64,000 nt of DNA from Aquimarina muelleri DSM 19832. Its GTDB lineage: Bacteria > Bacteroidota > Bacteroidia > Flavobacteriales > Flavobacteriaceae. The notes under the pieces are model-generated. The model saw only the letters and a list, made by a program, of their open reading frames with translations, did not search any database and had not been told where the DNA came from. This document shows positions 1 through 8,545 of the stretch, in pieces. The stretch is taken from positions 62,001 to 126,000 of the forward strand of contig NZ_AUML01000005.1 of assembly GCF_000430665.1 (NCBI RefSeq), written 5' to 3'. The translations under genes were made by a program, and so were the position numbers. Position 1 is the stretch's first letter; each line of letters starts with the position of its first letter.

Positions 1-152
1 TTTTCTTTACCTATTGTTGAACCTATAACTGGTTCTAAACCCCAAGATTTAAGAATATGAATAGCATCGTTTATCTCTTTAAAATCAACCTTTCTGGCAG
101 TAGAAACAATAGCAATTTTATCTTCTTTTTTAACAAAATCAGGAGTAGCCAT
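1..152 (-). CDS. LD-carboxypeptidase (peptidase S66), 5' part only
   Basis: Only the first 50 codons are in the window; the gene reads leftwards off the edge. The visible N-terminus starts MATPDFVKKEDKIAIVSTAR and continues with a helix ending in KSWGLEPVIG. This is the typical opening of S66 muramoyl-tetrapeptide (LD-) carboxypeptidases, which remove the terminal D-Ala from peptidoglycan tetrapeptides during murein recycling. The catalytic Ser-Glu-His residues lie outside the window, so the call rests on the N-terminal pattern alone. It is divergent from the DUF1800 gene, with about 107 bases between them. Confidence 0.75.
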   Translation of the reverse strand, partial: MATPDFVKKEDKIAIVSTARKVDFKEINDAIHILKSWGLEPVIGSTIGKE

Positions 153-259
153 ATTTTAAATTTTAAATTTTCAGACACGAATTAACAAAGACTTTCGTTA
201 TAATCTATTATATTGTACACAATTTTGTCCCTTCTACTCTATTTTAAACTTAATTGCCT

Positions 260-1756
260 ATGATGATGTCAGATACTTCTTGTAATCTAGCTTCCTTAAC
301 AGAATATGTTCCATCTCCAGAAAATCCATGGAATGTAAGTAAGATAAATCACTTATATCGTAGGATTGCTTTTGGAGCATCTAAAACCGAGGTATTAGCT
401 GCGTTAGCTCAAAACAATCCATCTGCCTTAGTTGATCAACTTATAGATGATGCTCTTGCATTAAACATTACACCGCCTCCCTCTTGGGGGCTCTGGAACA
501 GAGATCAGTTCGATAATGCTCCTTTAGAGACCTTTGAGTATCGACAAGAAGGTAAAAAGCAAATGATAACAGATTTATTACAAAATAAAGTAAGAGAACG
601 TCTTACTTTATTCTGGAGTAATCACTTTGTGACCGAAGATAACACCTATCAAAGCCCCGCATATCAATCTCAATATTACAACCTTTTACAAATACATGCT
701 CTAGGTAATTTTAGAGATTTTGTATACGATATTGGTATATGCAATGCAATGTTAGTGTACCTTAACGGTGATGAAAACATAAAAGACAGACCTAATGAAA
801 ATTATGCGAGAGAACTGTATGAATTATTTACTCTTGGTGTAGACAATAGCTATACAGAAAGTGATATACAAGAAACCGCAAAAGCTCTAACAGGATATGT
901 AAACACAAATAATATATCTTGGGGAGATATTGTTTTTGATCCAAGCAAATTTAGTAATGATTCTAAAAATATTTTTGGGCAAGTTGGAAATTGGACGTAT
1001 GATGATGTAATCAATATTTTATTTCTACAAAGAGAAACACAGGTTGCTACTTTTATTTGTGCAAAGTTATATAGGTATTTTGTAAGTCCAACTTGTAATG
1101 ATACTATCGTTGCAGAAATGGTACAAACTTTTATAGCTAATAATTATAATATTGCTACCGTACTTCGACAACTTTTTAAAAGTGAACATTTTTTTAATAT
1201 AGAAGCCATAGGTACAATCATTAAAAGTCCTTGTGATTTAAACATTAGTTTTTTTAATGAAATTGGGTTTGCCCTACCTGCAGATGTTGATCTTATGGAT
1301 TTTTATAGAAACACCGTACGAATTTTAGGGCAAGATGTATTAAGCCCTATTGATGTTGAAGGTTGGCAAGGAGACGAAGATTGGATCAGTCCCGACTTAC
1401 TAATTGGGCGCTGGGAGAGTATTCGCTATATTCTTTCCAAAGCTTGGAGCCACAATCAAGATCAATTTAAAGATTTTTTGATAGGAATGCCTATTGGTGA
1501 GCCAGGGGATGGAAATTTAGTCGTTACTACAGACGATGTTACCCTTGTAGTAAAAACTATTCTTTTATATTTTTTCCCAAGAGGAATAACAGATCCCGTT
1601 ATTTTCGCAGAAGCTTTAGGAGTATTTAAAATTGATGGTATACCCGAAAATTATTTTGAAGACGGAACATGGACACTAGGATATCCAGAAATACCACAAC
1701 AATTTGCTGCTTTACTAAATTACATTGCAGAAATCCCTGAATTCCAACTTAAATAA
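260..1756 (+). CDS. DUF1800 family protein
   Basis: About 498 residues with the DUF1800 signature: an N-terminal HLYRRIAFGAS segment, a central RERLTLFWSNHFV block, and NENYARELYELFTLGVDN followed by the ETAKALTGY stretch. The biochemical function of DUF1800 is not established; members are usually encoded directly before a DUF1501 protein and are thought to be exported. A TTG at 254 is in frame, but three consecutive ATGs follow at 260, 263 and 266, so I start at the first ATG. The stop lies 6 bases before the DUF1501 start, so the two are almost certainly co-transcribed. No clear signal peptide is seen. Confidence 0.88.
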   Translation: MMMSDTSCNLASLTEYVPSPENPWNVSKINHLYRRIAFGASKTEVLAALAQNNPSALVDQLIDDALALNITPPPSWGLWNRDQFDNAPLETFEYRQEGKKQMITDLLQNKVRERLTLFWSNHFVTEDNTYQSPAYQSQYYNLLQIHALGNFRDFVYDIGICNAMLVYLNGDENIKDRPNENYARELYELFTLGVDNSYTESDIQETAKALTGYVNTNNISWGDIVFDPSKFSNDSKNIFGQVGNWTYDDVINILFLQRETQVATFICAKLYRYFVSPTCNDTIVAEMVQTFIANNYNIATVLRQLFKSEHFFNIEAIGTIIKSPCDLNISFFNEIGFALPADVDLMDFYRNTVRILGQDVLSPIDVEGWQGDEDWISPDLLIGRWESIRYILSKAWSHNQDQFKDFLIGMPIGEPGDGNLVVTTDDVTLVVKTILLYFFPRGITDPVIFAEALGVFKIDGIPENYFEDGTWTLGYPEIPQQFAALLNYIAEIPEFQLK

Positions 1757-1762
1757 AATCCA

Positions 1763-3385
1763 ATGTCCGATACTAATAAACCCTATACTATACAATCCAA
1801 CAAAAAAGGTTCTTGTAATACCGAGGATCATGTAAAATGGAATCGAAGATCTTTTCTACAAGCATTAGGTCTAGTAGGAGGAGGCACCATGATGCTTGCA
1901 AATACACCCCTCTCTGTTTCAAGACCATCACCCCTATCCATAGCACTTAGTCAAGCCGAAAATGATAACATATTAATTCTTTGCAGGTTAAGTGGTGGAA
2001 ATGATGGTTTTAATACGATAATCCCAGTATACGATTACGATATTTATGCCAATGCAAGACCTTTGATAAAAATACCTCCAAGCGAGTTTATTTCTCTTAG
2101 TGATGAGTATGCAATGCCTAAACCAATGAATAAACTCGAAAGTGTTTGGGGAGATGGACAAATGAAAATTGTACATGGCGTTGGATATGAAGACTCCTCA
2201 TTATCTCACTTTAAAGGATCAGATATCTATGCTAATACTAATCTGGTAGAAGAAGACAGAACTGGTTTTATGGGAAGATATTTTCAGGATATTTATCCAG
2301 ATTATGTTTTTAATCCCCCTGCTAGTCCTCCGTCCATACAGATAGGAAGTATTGGAAACCTGATTTTTAAAGGACCAGAAAATGATTTTTCTTTTGCTGT
2401 TTCCGATCCTAAAAGATTATTACAAATTGCACAAAACGGAACTTCTTATAACACTGAAGGTCTTGGAGAGTGCACCTATAATGACAAAGTAAGACACCTA
2501 AGAGAAGTTACCAATACCACATTTACCTATGCAGATGTAATTAGTGCAGCTTATGATAAATCCGGACCAACAGATTTTGCAGGGTATCTAGATGATAGTC
2601 TGGGTAGACAACTAAGTATTATCTCCAGATTAATTAAAGGAGGGCTAGGAACAAAAGTATATCTAGTAACTTTAGGAGGATTTGATACACATAATAACCA
2701 AACACAAAGACATCAGGAATTACTTAACTCTTTCTCTGAAGCAATAAGTACTTTTTATAAAGATCTTACTGCTGCAGGTTGGGATGACAAAGTACTTACT
2801 ATGACTATGTCTGAATTTGGCAGAAGATTTAAAGAAAATGGATCTTTAGGAACCGATCACGGTACTGCCGCACCAACTATGTTTTTTGGAACCGCACTTA
2901 ATGGCAACGGTTTTGTTGGAGAACATCCAGACTTATCTAACTTAACTAGGGGCGGTAACGTATTTAACACTACCGATTTTAGACAAGTATATGCAACTGT
3001 TATGAAAGAATGGTTATGTGTTGATGAAACTACAGTCGGTAAAGTATTATTAGGAGGGTCTTATGAATCTTTAGATCTGGGCTTTAATTGTTCTGGCACA
3101 AACCCTAACATCCCAACTGATGGAGATGGAATTACACATATTGTTACCTATAGCGATAACCAAACGTATATAAATATTGCAACTCCAGAGACTACACATA
3201 TGGATATTGCTTTATATAATGTGATAGGACAAAAAGTAGCTACTTTACGAAATGAAGTTGTAATGGAAGGAGAGCTTATTATCGATGTAAAACAATCTGC
3301 GAATACGCGATTAAGTACAGGCCCATATATATATAGAATCGAAACCAATAAAGGCAACTATAGTAGGTCTATTTTGATTTCTTAA
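1763..3385 (+). CDS. DUF1501 protein with T9SS C-terminal sorting domain
   Basis: 540 residues. Near residues 28-47 there is a twin-arginine-like signal (NRRSFLQALGLVGGG) typical of the DUF1501 family. The body has the DUF1501 features, including GGFDTHNNQ, MSEFGRRFKENGSLGTDHG and GNGFVGEHPDL, and belongs to the alkaline-phosphatase/sulfatase-like fold. The last ~75 residues form a type A T9SS sorting domain (DIALYNVIGQKVATL, then TGPYIYRIETNKGNYSRSILIS). The protein is therefore predicted to cross the inner membrane and then leave through the PorV/SprA route to the cell surface. It is second in an operon with DUF1800. Substrate unknown. Confidence 0.87.
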   Translation: MSDTNKPYTIQSNKKGSCNTEDHVKWNRRSFLQALGLVGGGTMMLANTPLSVSRPSPLSIALSQAENDNILILCRLSGGNDGFNTIIPVYDYDIYANARPLIKIPPSEFISLSDEYAMPKPMNKLESVWGDGQMKIVHGVGYEDSSLSHFKGSDIYANTNLVEEDRTGFMGRYFQDIYPDYVFNPPASPPSIQIGSIGNLIFKGPENDFSFAVSDPKRLLQIAQNGTSYNTEGLGECTYNDKVRHLREVTNTTFTYADVISAAYDKSGPTDFAGYLDDSLGRQLSIISRLIKGGLGTKVYLVTLGGFDTHNNQTQRHQELLNSFSEAISTFYKDLTAAGWDDKVLTMTMSEFGRRFKENGSLGTDHGTAAPTMFFGTALNGNGFVGEHPDLSNLTRGGNVFNTTDFRQVYATVMKEWLCVDETTVGKVLLGGSYESLDLGFNCSGTNPNIPTDGDGITHIVTYSDNQTYINIATPETTHMDIALYNVIGQKVATLRNEVVMEGELIIDVKQSANTRLSTGPYIYRIETNKGNYSRSILIS

Positions 3386-3519
3386 TGTATAAAATTAGCA
3401 CCCTTAAAGCATGCTATAGTATATACATTTACTAAAACACATATTGTCTTCGAGGCAAGTCTCATAGAATTAAACTCCACAATGTGGATTAAAAATAAAA
3501 AGACAAATCTTATTAATAG

Positions 3520-3557
3520 ATACTCCTTGAAAAAAGTGATTTTTTTCAAGGAGTATT
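3520..3557 (+). terminator. Rho-independent terminator after the DUF1501 gene
   Basis: A 15-bp perfect stem (TACTCCTTGAAAAAA at 3521-3535 pairing with 3541-3555) with a 5-base loop. The T-run is inside the stem, as in other bidirectional A/T terminators in this window. It separates the DUF1800/DUF1501 operon from metG. Confidence 0.75.
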
Positions 3558-3653
3558 AAGATCTATTTTATAGTGTTTATTACAAAATAGAGAACGTAAG
3601 ATTAATACACAAAAGTCTTGTCTCTGGGTTCTGATAGTCTGAATTCTTATTAT

Positions 3654-3661
3654 TACCTTTG
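3654..3661 (+). promoter_or_regulatory. Promoter -7 element of metG (TACCTTTG)
   Basis: An exact match to the Bacteroidota -7 consensus TAnnTTTG, 19 bases before the ATG at 3681. The -33 partner is weak (CTG at 3631-3633). It fixes the metG start: an in-frame TTG at 3618 would lie upstream of the transcription start. Confidence 0.6.
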
Positions 3662-3680
3662 TGCCTTATTTTTTAGCATT

Positions 3681-5747
3681 ATGAGCACAAAGGGAAGATA
3701 CACTATTACAGCAGCTTTACCATATACAAATGGTCCAATTCATATAGGTCATTTAGCAGGGGTTTATGTCCCCGCAGATATTTATTCTCGATATTTAAGA
3801 ATGACGGGCAATGATGTTGCTTTTATATGTGGTAGTGATGAGCATGGTGCTGCAATCCCAATGCGTGCAAAAAAAGAAGGAGTTTCGCCACAGGTAATTA
3901 TCGATAAATACCACTCTATAATCAAAAAATCTTTTCAAGATTTCGGAATATCTTTTGATAATTATTCAAGAACCTCTGCTCCTATTCATCATGAAACCGC
4001 TTCCGAATTTTTTAAGAAATTATATGAAGATGGTAAATTTATCGAAGAAACTTCAGAACAACTATATGATCCAGAAGCAGAGCAATTTCTTGCAGATCGA
4101 TTTGTAACTGGCACCTGTCCAAAATGTGGTCATGAAGAAGCATATGGAGATCAGTGCGAAAAATGTGGAAGCTCGCTTAATGCAACCGATCTGATTAACC
4201 CAAAATCAACCATTTCTGGAGCAAAACCAATACTAAAAGAAACAAAACACTGGTTTTTACCTCTGGATCAGTATGAAGATTTTTTAAAAGAATGGGTACT
4301 AGTAGGACATAAAAAAGATTGGAAAACCAATGTATACGGACAAATAAAATCCTGGATCGATGATGGGCTTCGTCCTCGTGCCGTAACCCGTGATTTAGAT
4401 TGGGGGATTCCTGTGCCAGTAGATGGTGCAGAAGGTAAGGTACTATATGTTTGGTTTGATGCACCTATAGGATACATCTCCTCTACCAAAGAATGGGCAG
4501 CCAGAGAAGGAAAAGACTGGGAGCCATACTGGAAAGATAAAGACACCAAATTGGTGCATTTTATTGGTAAAGACAATATTGTTTTTCACTGTATTATTTT
4601 TCCTAGTATGTTAAAAGCAGAAGGTAGTTACATATTACCAGAAAATGTACCTGCTAACGAATTCTTAAATTTAGAAGGCAATAAATTATCTACCTCCAAA
4701 AACTGGGCGGTATGGTTACACGAATACTTAGAAGAATTTCCTAACCAACAAGATGTTTTGCGTTATGCATTAACGGCAAATGCTCCTGAAACTAAAGACA
4801 ATGATTTTACTTGGAAAGACTTTCAAGCAAGAAACAATAATGAACTAGTTGCTATATTTGGTAACTTTATTAATCGCGTAGTAGTTTTAACTAATAAATA
4901 CTACGATGGTATTGTACCAACTCCAGACGCTTTATCTGAAGTAGATTTACAAACATTAGCCGAACTTAAAGCATATCCTGCAGTAATTTCAAGTTCTATA
5001 GAAAGATACCGATTTAGAGAAGCAAGTCAAGAGTTACTAAATGTTGCTCGATTAGGAAATAAATACCTAGCAGATGCAGAGCCTTGGAAATTAATTAAAA
5101 CCGATGAAGAGCGTACTAAAACCATAATGTATATTGCATTGCAAATCGCATCGGCATTAGCAACTTTATCAGAACCTTTTTTACCGTTTACCAGTAATAA
5201 ATTAAAATCTATTCTCTCCCATTCTAATCTTGACGTAGAATCTACATGGAATGACATTGTAATAAAAGAAGTCCTATTACCAGCAGGACATAAAATCGAA
5301 AAAGGCGAATTATTATTCTCTAAAATAGAAGATACCGAAATACAAACACAACTAGATAAATTGGAAGCTACTAAAAAAGCCAACGAAGCCGAAAACAAAA
5401 CCATAGAGCCACAAAAAGACACTACCTCTTTTGAAGATTTTTCTAAAATGGATATCCGAATAGGAACTATCATAGAAGCTGAAAAAATGCCTAAAGCAAA
5501 AAAGTTATTAGTACTTAAGGTAGATACGGGAATTAATGTTAGAACCATCGTTTCTGGTATTGCAGAACATTTTTCTCCAGAAGAAGTTGTAGGTAAAAAA
5601 GTAACAGTATTAGTCAATCTAGCTCCAAGAGCATTACGAGGCGTAGAAAGCGAAGGTATGATCTTGATGACCGAAACTCCAGAAGGTAAATTGGTATTCT
5701 TAAATCCAGATGAGAATGGGGTTAATCCTGGTGCTGTAGTGAGTTAA
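3681..5747 (+). CDS. metG: Methionyl-tRNA synthetase
   Basis: 688 residues. It charges tRNA-Met with methionine in the cytoplasm. The class I signature HIGH is in [10 protein letters not shown] near residue 18, and the second signature is the KLSTSK form of KMSKS. A zinc knuckle is made by CPKC and CEKC (around residues 145-170). The C-terminal ~110 residues are a Trbp111/EMAP-type tRNA-binding domain ([18 protein letters not shown] through the EGMILM motif). This is the full-length, dimeric type common in Bacteroidota. The longer reading frame starting with TTG at 3618 is rejected because the -7 promoter element overlaps it; the ATG at 3681 gives the canonical [18 protein letters not shown] start. 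Monocistronic by its flanking signals. Confidence 0.97.
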   Translation: MSTKGRYTITAALPYTNGPIHIGHLAGVYVPADIYSRYLRMTGNDVAFICGSDEHGAAIPMRAKKEGVSPQVIIDKYHSIIKKSFQDFGISFDNYSRTSAPIHHETASEFFKKLYEDGKFIEETSEQLYDPEAEQFLADRFVTGTCPKCGHEEAYGDQCEKCGSSLNATDLINPKSTISGAKPILKETKHWFLPLDQYEDFLKEWVLVGHKKDWKTNVYGQIKSWIDDGLRPRAVTRDLDWGIPVPVDGAEGKVLYVWFDAPIGYISSTKEWAAREGKDWEPYWKDKDTKLVHFIGKDNIVFHCIIFPSMLKAEGSYILPENVPANEFLNLEGNKLSTSKNWAVWLHEYLEEFPNQQDVLRYALTANAPETKDNDFTWKDFQARNNNELVAIFGNFINRVVVLTNKYYDGIVPTPDALSEVDLQTLAELKAYPAVISSSIERYRFREASQELLNVARLGNKYLADAEPWKLIKTDEERTKTIMYIALQIASALATLSEPFLPFTSNKLKSILSHSNLDVESTWNDIVIKEVLLPAGHKIEKGELLFSKIEDTEIQTQLDKLEATKKANEAENKTIEPQKDTTSFEDFSKMDIRIGTIIEAEKMPKAKKLLVLKVDTGINVRTIVSGIAEHFSPEEVVGKKVTVLVNLAPRALRGVESEGMILMTETPEGKLVFLNPDENGVNPGAVVS

Positions 5748-5983
5748 ATAATAAATTTCTAATTTCAATATAGATATCTCAACATATAAAGTAAAAGATC
5801 AATATAATATCGTATTGAAGAGAACAACAGAGATTTCTTAAGAAGAAAGTTTCGCCCTAGGGTTTGGTGGCGGCTTTATCACAGGTATATTTTAATCCTG
5901 TTTTTTATACAATAATAGCACCTATTACAGTTATTATGATAAAAAAGGAACTCTATCTATTATATCGTTTTAAAGAGTAAGAC

Positions 5984-6886
5984 ATGCTCAAAATAGCATA
6001 CCATCCAATCTATACACATCCTTTACCAGAAAAGCATCGTTTTCCGATGCTTAAGTACGAACTATTACCAAAACAATTACTGCATGAAGGTACTTGTATA
6101 GAAGAAAACTTTTTTAAACCTAAAATCCCGGACGCTGCTCCTATTTTGGCAGTACATACAGAATCCTACTACAAAAGTCTTTTAAATCTATCTTTAGACC
6201 CAAAAGCGGCCAGAAAAATAGGATTTCCATTATCTAAAGAACTCATTGATCGAGAAGTTATTATTGCAGATGGTACTATAAAAGCCTCAAAATATGCTCT
6301 AAAACATGGGATTGCCATGAATATTGCCGGAGGCACACATCATGCATATACGAATCATGGAGAAGCATTTTGCCTGTTAAACGATCAGGCAATAGGAGCT
6401 CGCTACCTTTTACAGAGGGATCTAGCAAAAAAAATATTAATTGTAGATCTGGATGTACACCAAGGTAATGGTACTGCCGAAATTTTTGAAAAGGAAGGCA
6501 ATGTGTTTACTTTTTCAATGCATGGAGCAAATAATTACCCTTTTAAGAAAGAAATATCGGATCTGGATATTGCATTACCCAACCAAACCGAAAATCAGGA
6601 ATACTTAACTATTCTAAAAGAAACACTACCAAAACTTACACAAGATCAAAAACCAGATTTTATCTATTATTTATCTGGTGTAGATATTCTTGCTACAGAT
6701 AAACTAGGAAAATTAGCTTGTACAATTGATGGCTGTGCAGAACGAGATAGATTTGTACTACAAACCTGTAAGGATCTTAATATTCCTGTTATGTGCTCAA
6801 TGGGCGGAGGGTATTCTCCTGATATAAAAACTATTATTGAAGCACATGCTAATACTTTTAGAATTGCACAGAATATTTTCTTTTAA
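5984..6886 (+). CDS. Histone deacetylase family zinc hydrolase
   Basis: 300 residues, the usual length of bacterial class II-like HDAC/acetoin-utilisation-type deacetylases. The catalytic and metal residues are present: GGTHHAY (His119-His120), DLDVHQGNGT (Asp157, His159) and GVDILATDKLG (Asp234), ending with GGGYS near residue 275. Family members remove acetyl or related acyl groups from lysines, polyamines or small molecules; the substrate here cannot be read from sequence. It precedes two small genes on the same strand. The 236 bases between metG and this gene show only a weak hairpin near 5880-5915. Confidence 0.9.
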   Translation: MLKIAYHPIYTHPLPEKHRFPMLKYELLPKQLLHEGTCIEENFFKPKIPDAAPILAVHTESYYKSLLNLSLDPKAARKIGFPLSKELIDREVIIADGTIKASKYALKHGIAMNIAGGTHHAYTNHGEAFCLLNDQAIGARYLLQRDLAKKILIVDLDVHQGNGTAEIFEKEGNVFTFSMHGANNYPFKKEISDLDIALPNQTENQEYLTILKETLPKLTQDQKPDFIYYLSGVDILATDKLGKLACTIDGCAERDRFVLQTCKDLNIPVMCSMGGGYSPDIKTIIEAHANTFRIAQNIFF

Positions 6887-6935
6887 TATCTAGCAGCAGC
6901 ATAATTTGTATCTTGCTTACTTTAATCCCATAGGA

Positions 6936-7448
6936 ATGAAACAAAAATCTATAATTATATGTATAGTACTAGGAGCTATATGTAGCTCTTTTGCACAGAG
7001 TACTGAGTCTAATGTTTTAAAGTTTACAGACGATATGATTTCTCCTAATGCTACTTTAGAAGATCTTTCTTGGATTAGTGGATACTGGCGTGGGGAAGCT
7101 TTTGGAGGAATAACCGAAGAAATTTGGAGTGATCCTTTGGGTAATTCTATGATGTTTTCATTTAAATTGGTAGTAAACGATACCGTTAAATTTTATGAAC
7201 TTGGAGGAATAACACAAATCGACTCTACTTTATTGATGCAATTAAAGCACTTTAATGGTGATTTTAAAGGATGGGAAAAAAAGGAAGAAACCGTAGATTT
7301 TAAACTTGTAAAAGTAGAAAAAGATAAAGTTTACTTTGATGAGCTTACCTTCGAAAGAATTAGTGATTCTGAAATCAATGTTTATTTAGTTATCGATGAT
7401 AAAGATGGATCTAGTGAAGAAGTTCAATTTAATTACAAAAAGCAATAA
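6936..7448 (+). CDS. Secreted DUF6265-like protein
   Basis: 170 residues. The ATG at 6936 gives a clean signal peptide (MKQKSIIICIVLGAICSSFA, then QST), so I prefer it to an in-frame upstream TTG at 6906. The mature part starts with LEDLSWISGYWRGEAFGGI and EEIWSDPLGNSMMFSF, which resembles the DUF6265 pattern, probably a lipocalin-like beta-barrel. Function unknown. It is followed 6 bases later by a small Zn-ribbon gene and is probably co-transcribed with it. Confidence 0.75.
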   Translation: MKQKSIIICIVLGAICSSFAQSTESNVLKFTDDMISPNATLEDLSWISGYWRGEAFGGITEEIWSDPLGNSMMFSFKLVVNDTVKFYELGGITQIDSTLLMQLKHFNGDFKGWEKKEETVDFKLVKVEKDKVYFDELTFERISDSEINVYLVIDDKDGSSEEVQFNYKKQ

Positions 7449-7454
7449 TTTAGT

Positions 7455-7805
7455 ATGCAAAAAGATTGTCCTGTTTGTGGAGATAAAATTATAGGAAGAG
7501 CCGATAAAAAATTTTGTAGTGATTATTGCCGTAATGCATATAATAATCAACTTAATAAGGATAGCAAAAACCTGATTCGTAATATTAATAATCTATTACG
7601 TAAAAACTATCGGATTCTAGAAGAGCTAAATCCAAATGATAAAACCAAAATAACGAAGTCGAAACTAATCACAAAAGGATTTGATTTTCAGTATTTTACC
7701 AGCATTTACACTACAAAAACAGGAAACATTTATTATTTTGTTTATGATCAAGGCTACTTACCTCTCGAAAATGAGTTTTACGCCTTAGTAAAAAGAAATA
7801 GCTAG
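7455..7805 (+). CDS. Small zinc-ribbon protein (DUF2116-like)
   Basis: 116 residues. The N-terminus holds two Cys pairs (CPVCGDKI and FCSDYCRNAY), a treble-clef/zinc-ribbon pattern found in DUF2116-like proteins of Flavobacteriia. The rest (RNINNLLRKNYRILEELNP, then an aromatic beta-rich end) has no recognised domain. Function unknown. The stop codon lies inside the following terminator stem. Confidence 0.7.
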   Translation: MQKDCPVCGDKIIGRADKKFCSDYCRNAYNNQLNKDSKNLIRNINNLLRKNYRILEELNPNDKTKITKSKLITKGFDFQYFTSIYTTKTGNIYYFVYDQGYLPLENEFYALVKRNS

Positions 7806-7845
7806 CAAAAAAAGTAATATACTTTTTTTGCTAGCTATTTCTTTT
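7791..7845. terminator. Bidirectional terminator, 26-bp perfect stem
   Basis: Positions 7791-7816 pair perfectly with 7820-7845 around a 3-base ATA loop. The stem holds GCTAGCAAAAAAAGTA and its complement, so it supplies a T-run on both strands. It sits between convergent genes (Zn-ribbon protein on +, CBS protein on -) and overlaps the last codons of the + strand gene. Confidence 0.85.
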
Positions 7846-7862
7846 ACCAAATCTATTTTAAG

Positions 7863-8333
7863 CTATCTATCCCACCAGTTTTGTCCATCCATCTCTAATG
7901 CAGCTTTCATAATATCTCTCTGACTAATTTGGCCTATTAATTTACCATCTTCCAAAATTGGAAAACGCCTTCTTTTTGTTTGTAAAAACTTGTTTACAGC
8001 ATCAAAAATATTTAAATTACCATCTATAGTTTCTACATCTTTCACCATAAAATTTTCAACTCTAGCATCTTCTATAGGCATATTATAATACCTACTTTCA
8101 TTTAATTGTTTTATACAGTCTCCTTCAGAAATAATACCCAATAATCGATTGTTTACATCCACTACTGGTCCTCCTGATATTTTATGTTTTATCAAAGTTT
8201 CAATAACTTCCATCACAGACTGATCTGGACCAAATGTTATCAAGCCCTTTGTCATGTAATCTGAAACTTTTATCTGTGTCTCGTCTAGCTTCTTTGTTTT
8301 AGAACGAGCGCCTTGAAAACTAATGATTCCCAT
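7863..8333 (-). CDS. CBS-domain pair protein
   Basis: 156 residues made almost entirely of two CBS domains: about residues 20-80 (VSDYMTKGLITFGPDQSVMEV through GIISEGDCIK) and 90-150 (VENFMVKDVETIDG through IGQISQRDIMKA). Tandem CBS domains usually bind adenine nucleotides and act as regulatory sensors. There is no attached enzyme or transporter domain and no partner gene next to it, so the target is unknown. It is divergent from the M28 peptidase gene. Confidence 0.85.
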   Translation of the reverse strand: MGIISFQGARSKTKKLDETQIKVSDYMTKGLITFGPDQSVMEVIETLIKHKISGGPVVDVNNRLLGIISEGDCIKQLNESRYYNMPIEDARVENFMVKDVETIDGNLNIFDAVNKFLQTKRRRFPILEDGKLIGQISQRDIMKAALEMDGQNWWDR

Positions 8334-8545
8334 ATGTTTTATGATTTAGTGAATCTTAAATATAGTGATTTACAATGATTTACACAATAAATCTATAGCT
8401 TGGCTATAACTAAAACCATATTTTCATATCTTTATACTTGTCATTTTTAATGGTCAGAAAAAAGTAATTCATTATTATTATGGTAGTATTTATTAAATAT
8501 TTGTAGCTTATTTCTTACCTTTAACCTAAATCTCACTACAGAAAT

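Noticed and set aside
3618..3680. N-terminal extension of metG from a TTG codon
   Set aside because: It overlaps the TACCTTTG promoter element and adds a sequence absent from the family.
5027..5617. 196-codon open frame on the minus strand
   Set aside because: It is the antisense shadow of metG; its translation has no domain and metG is strongly supported.
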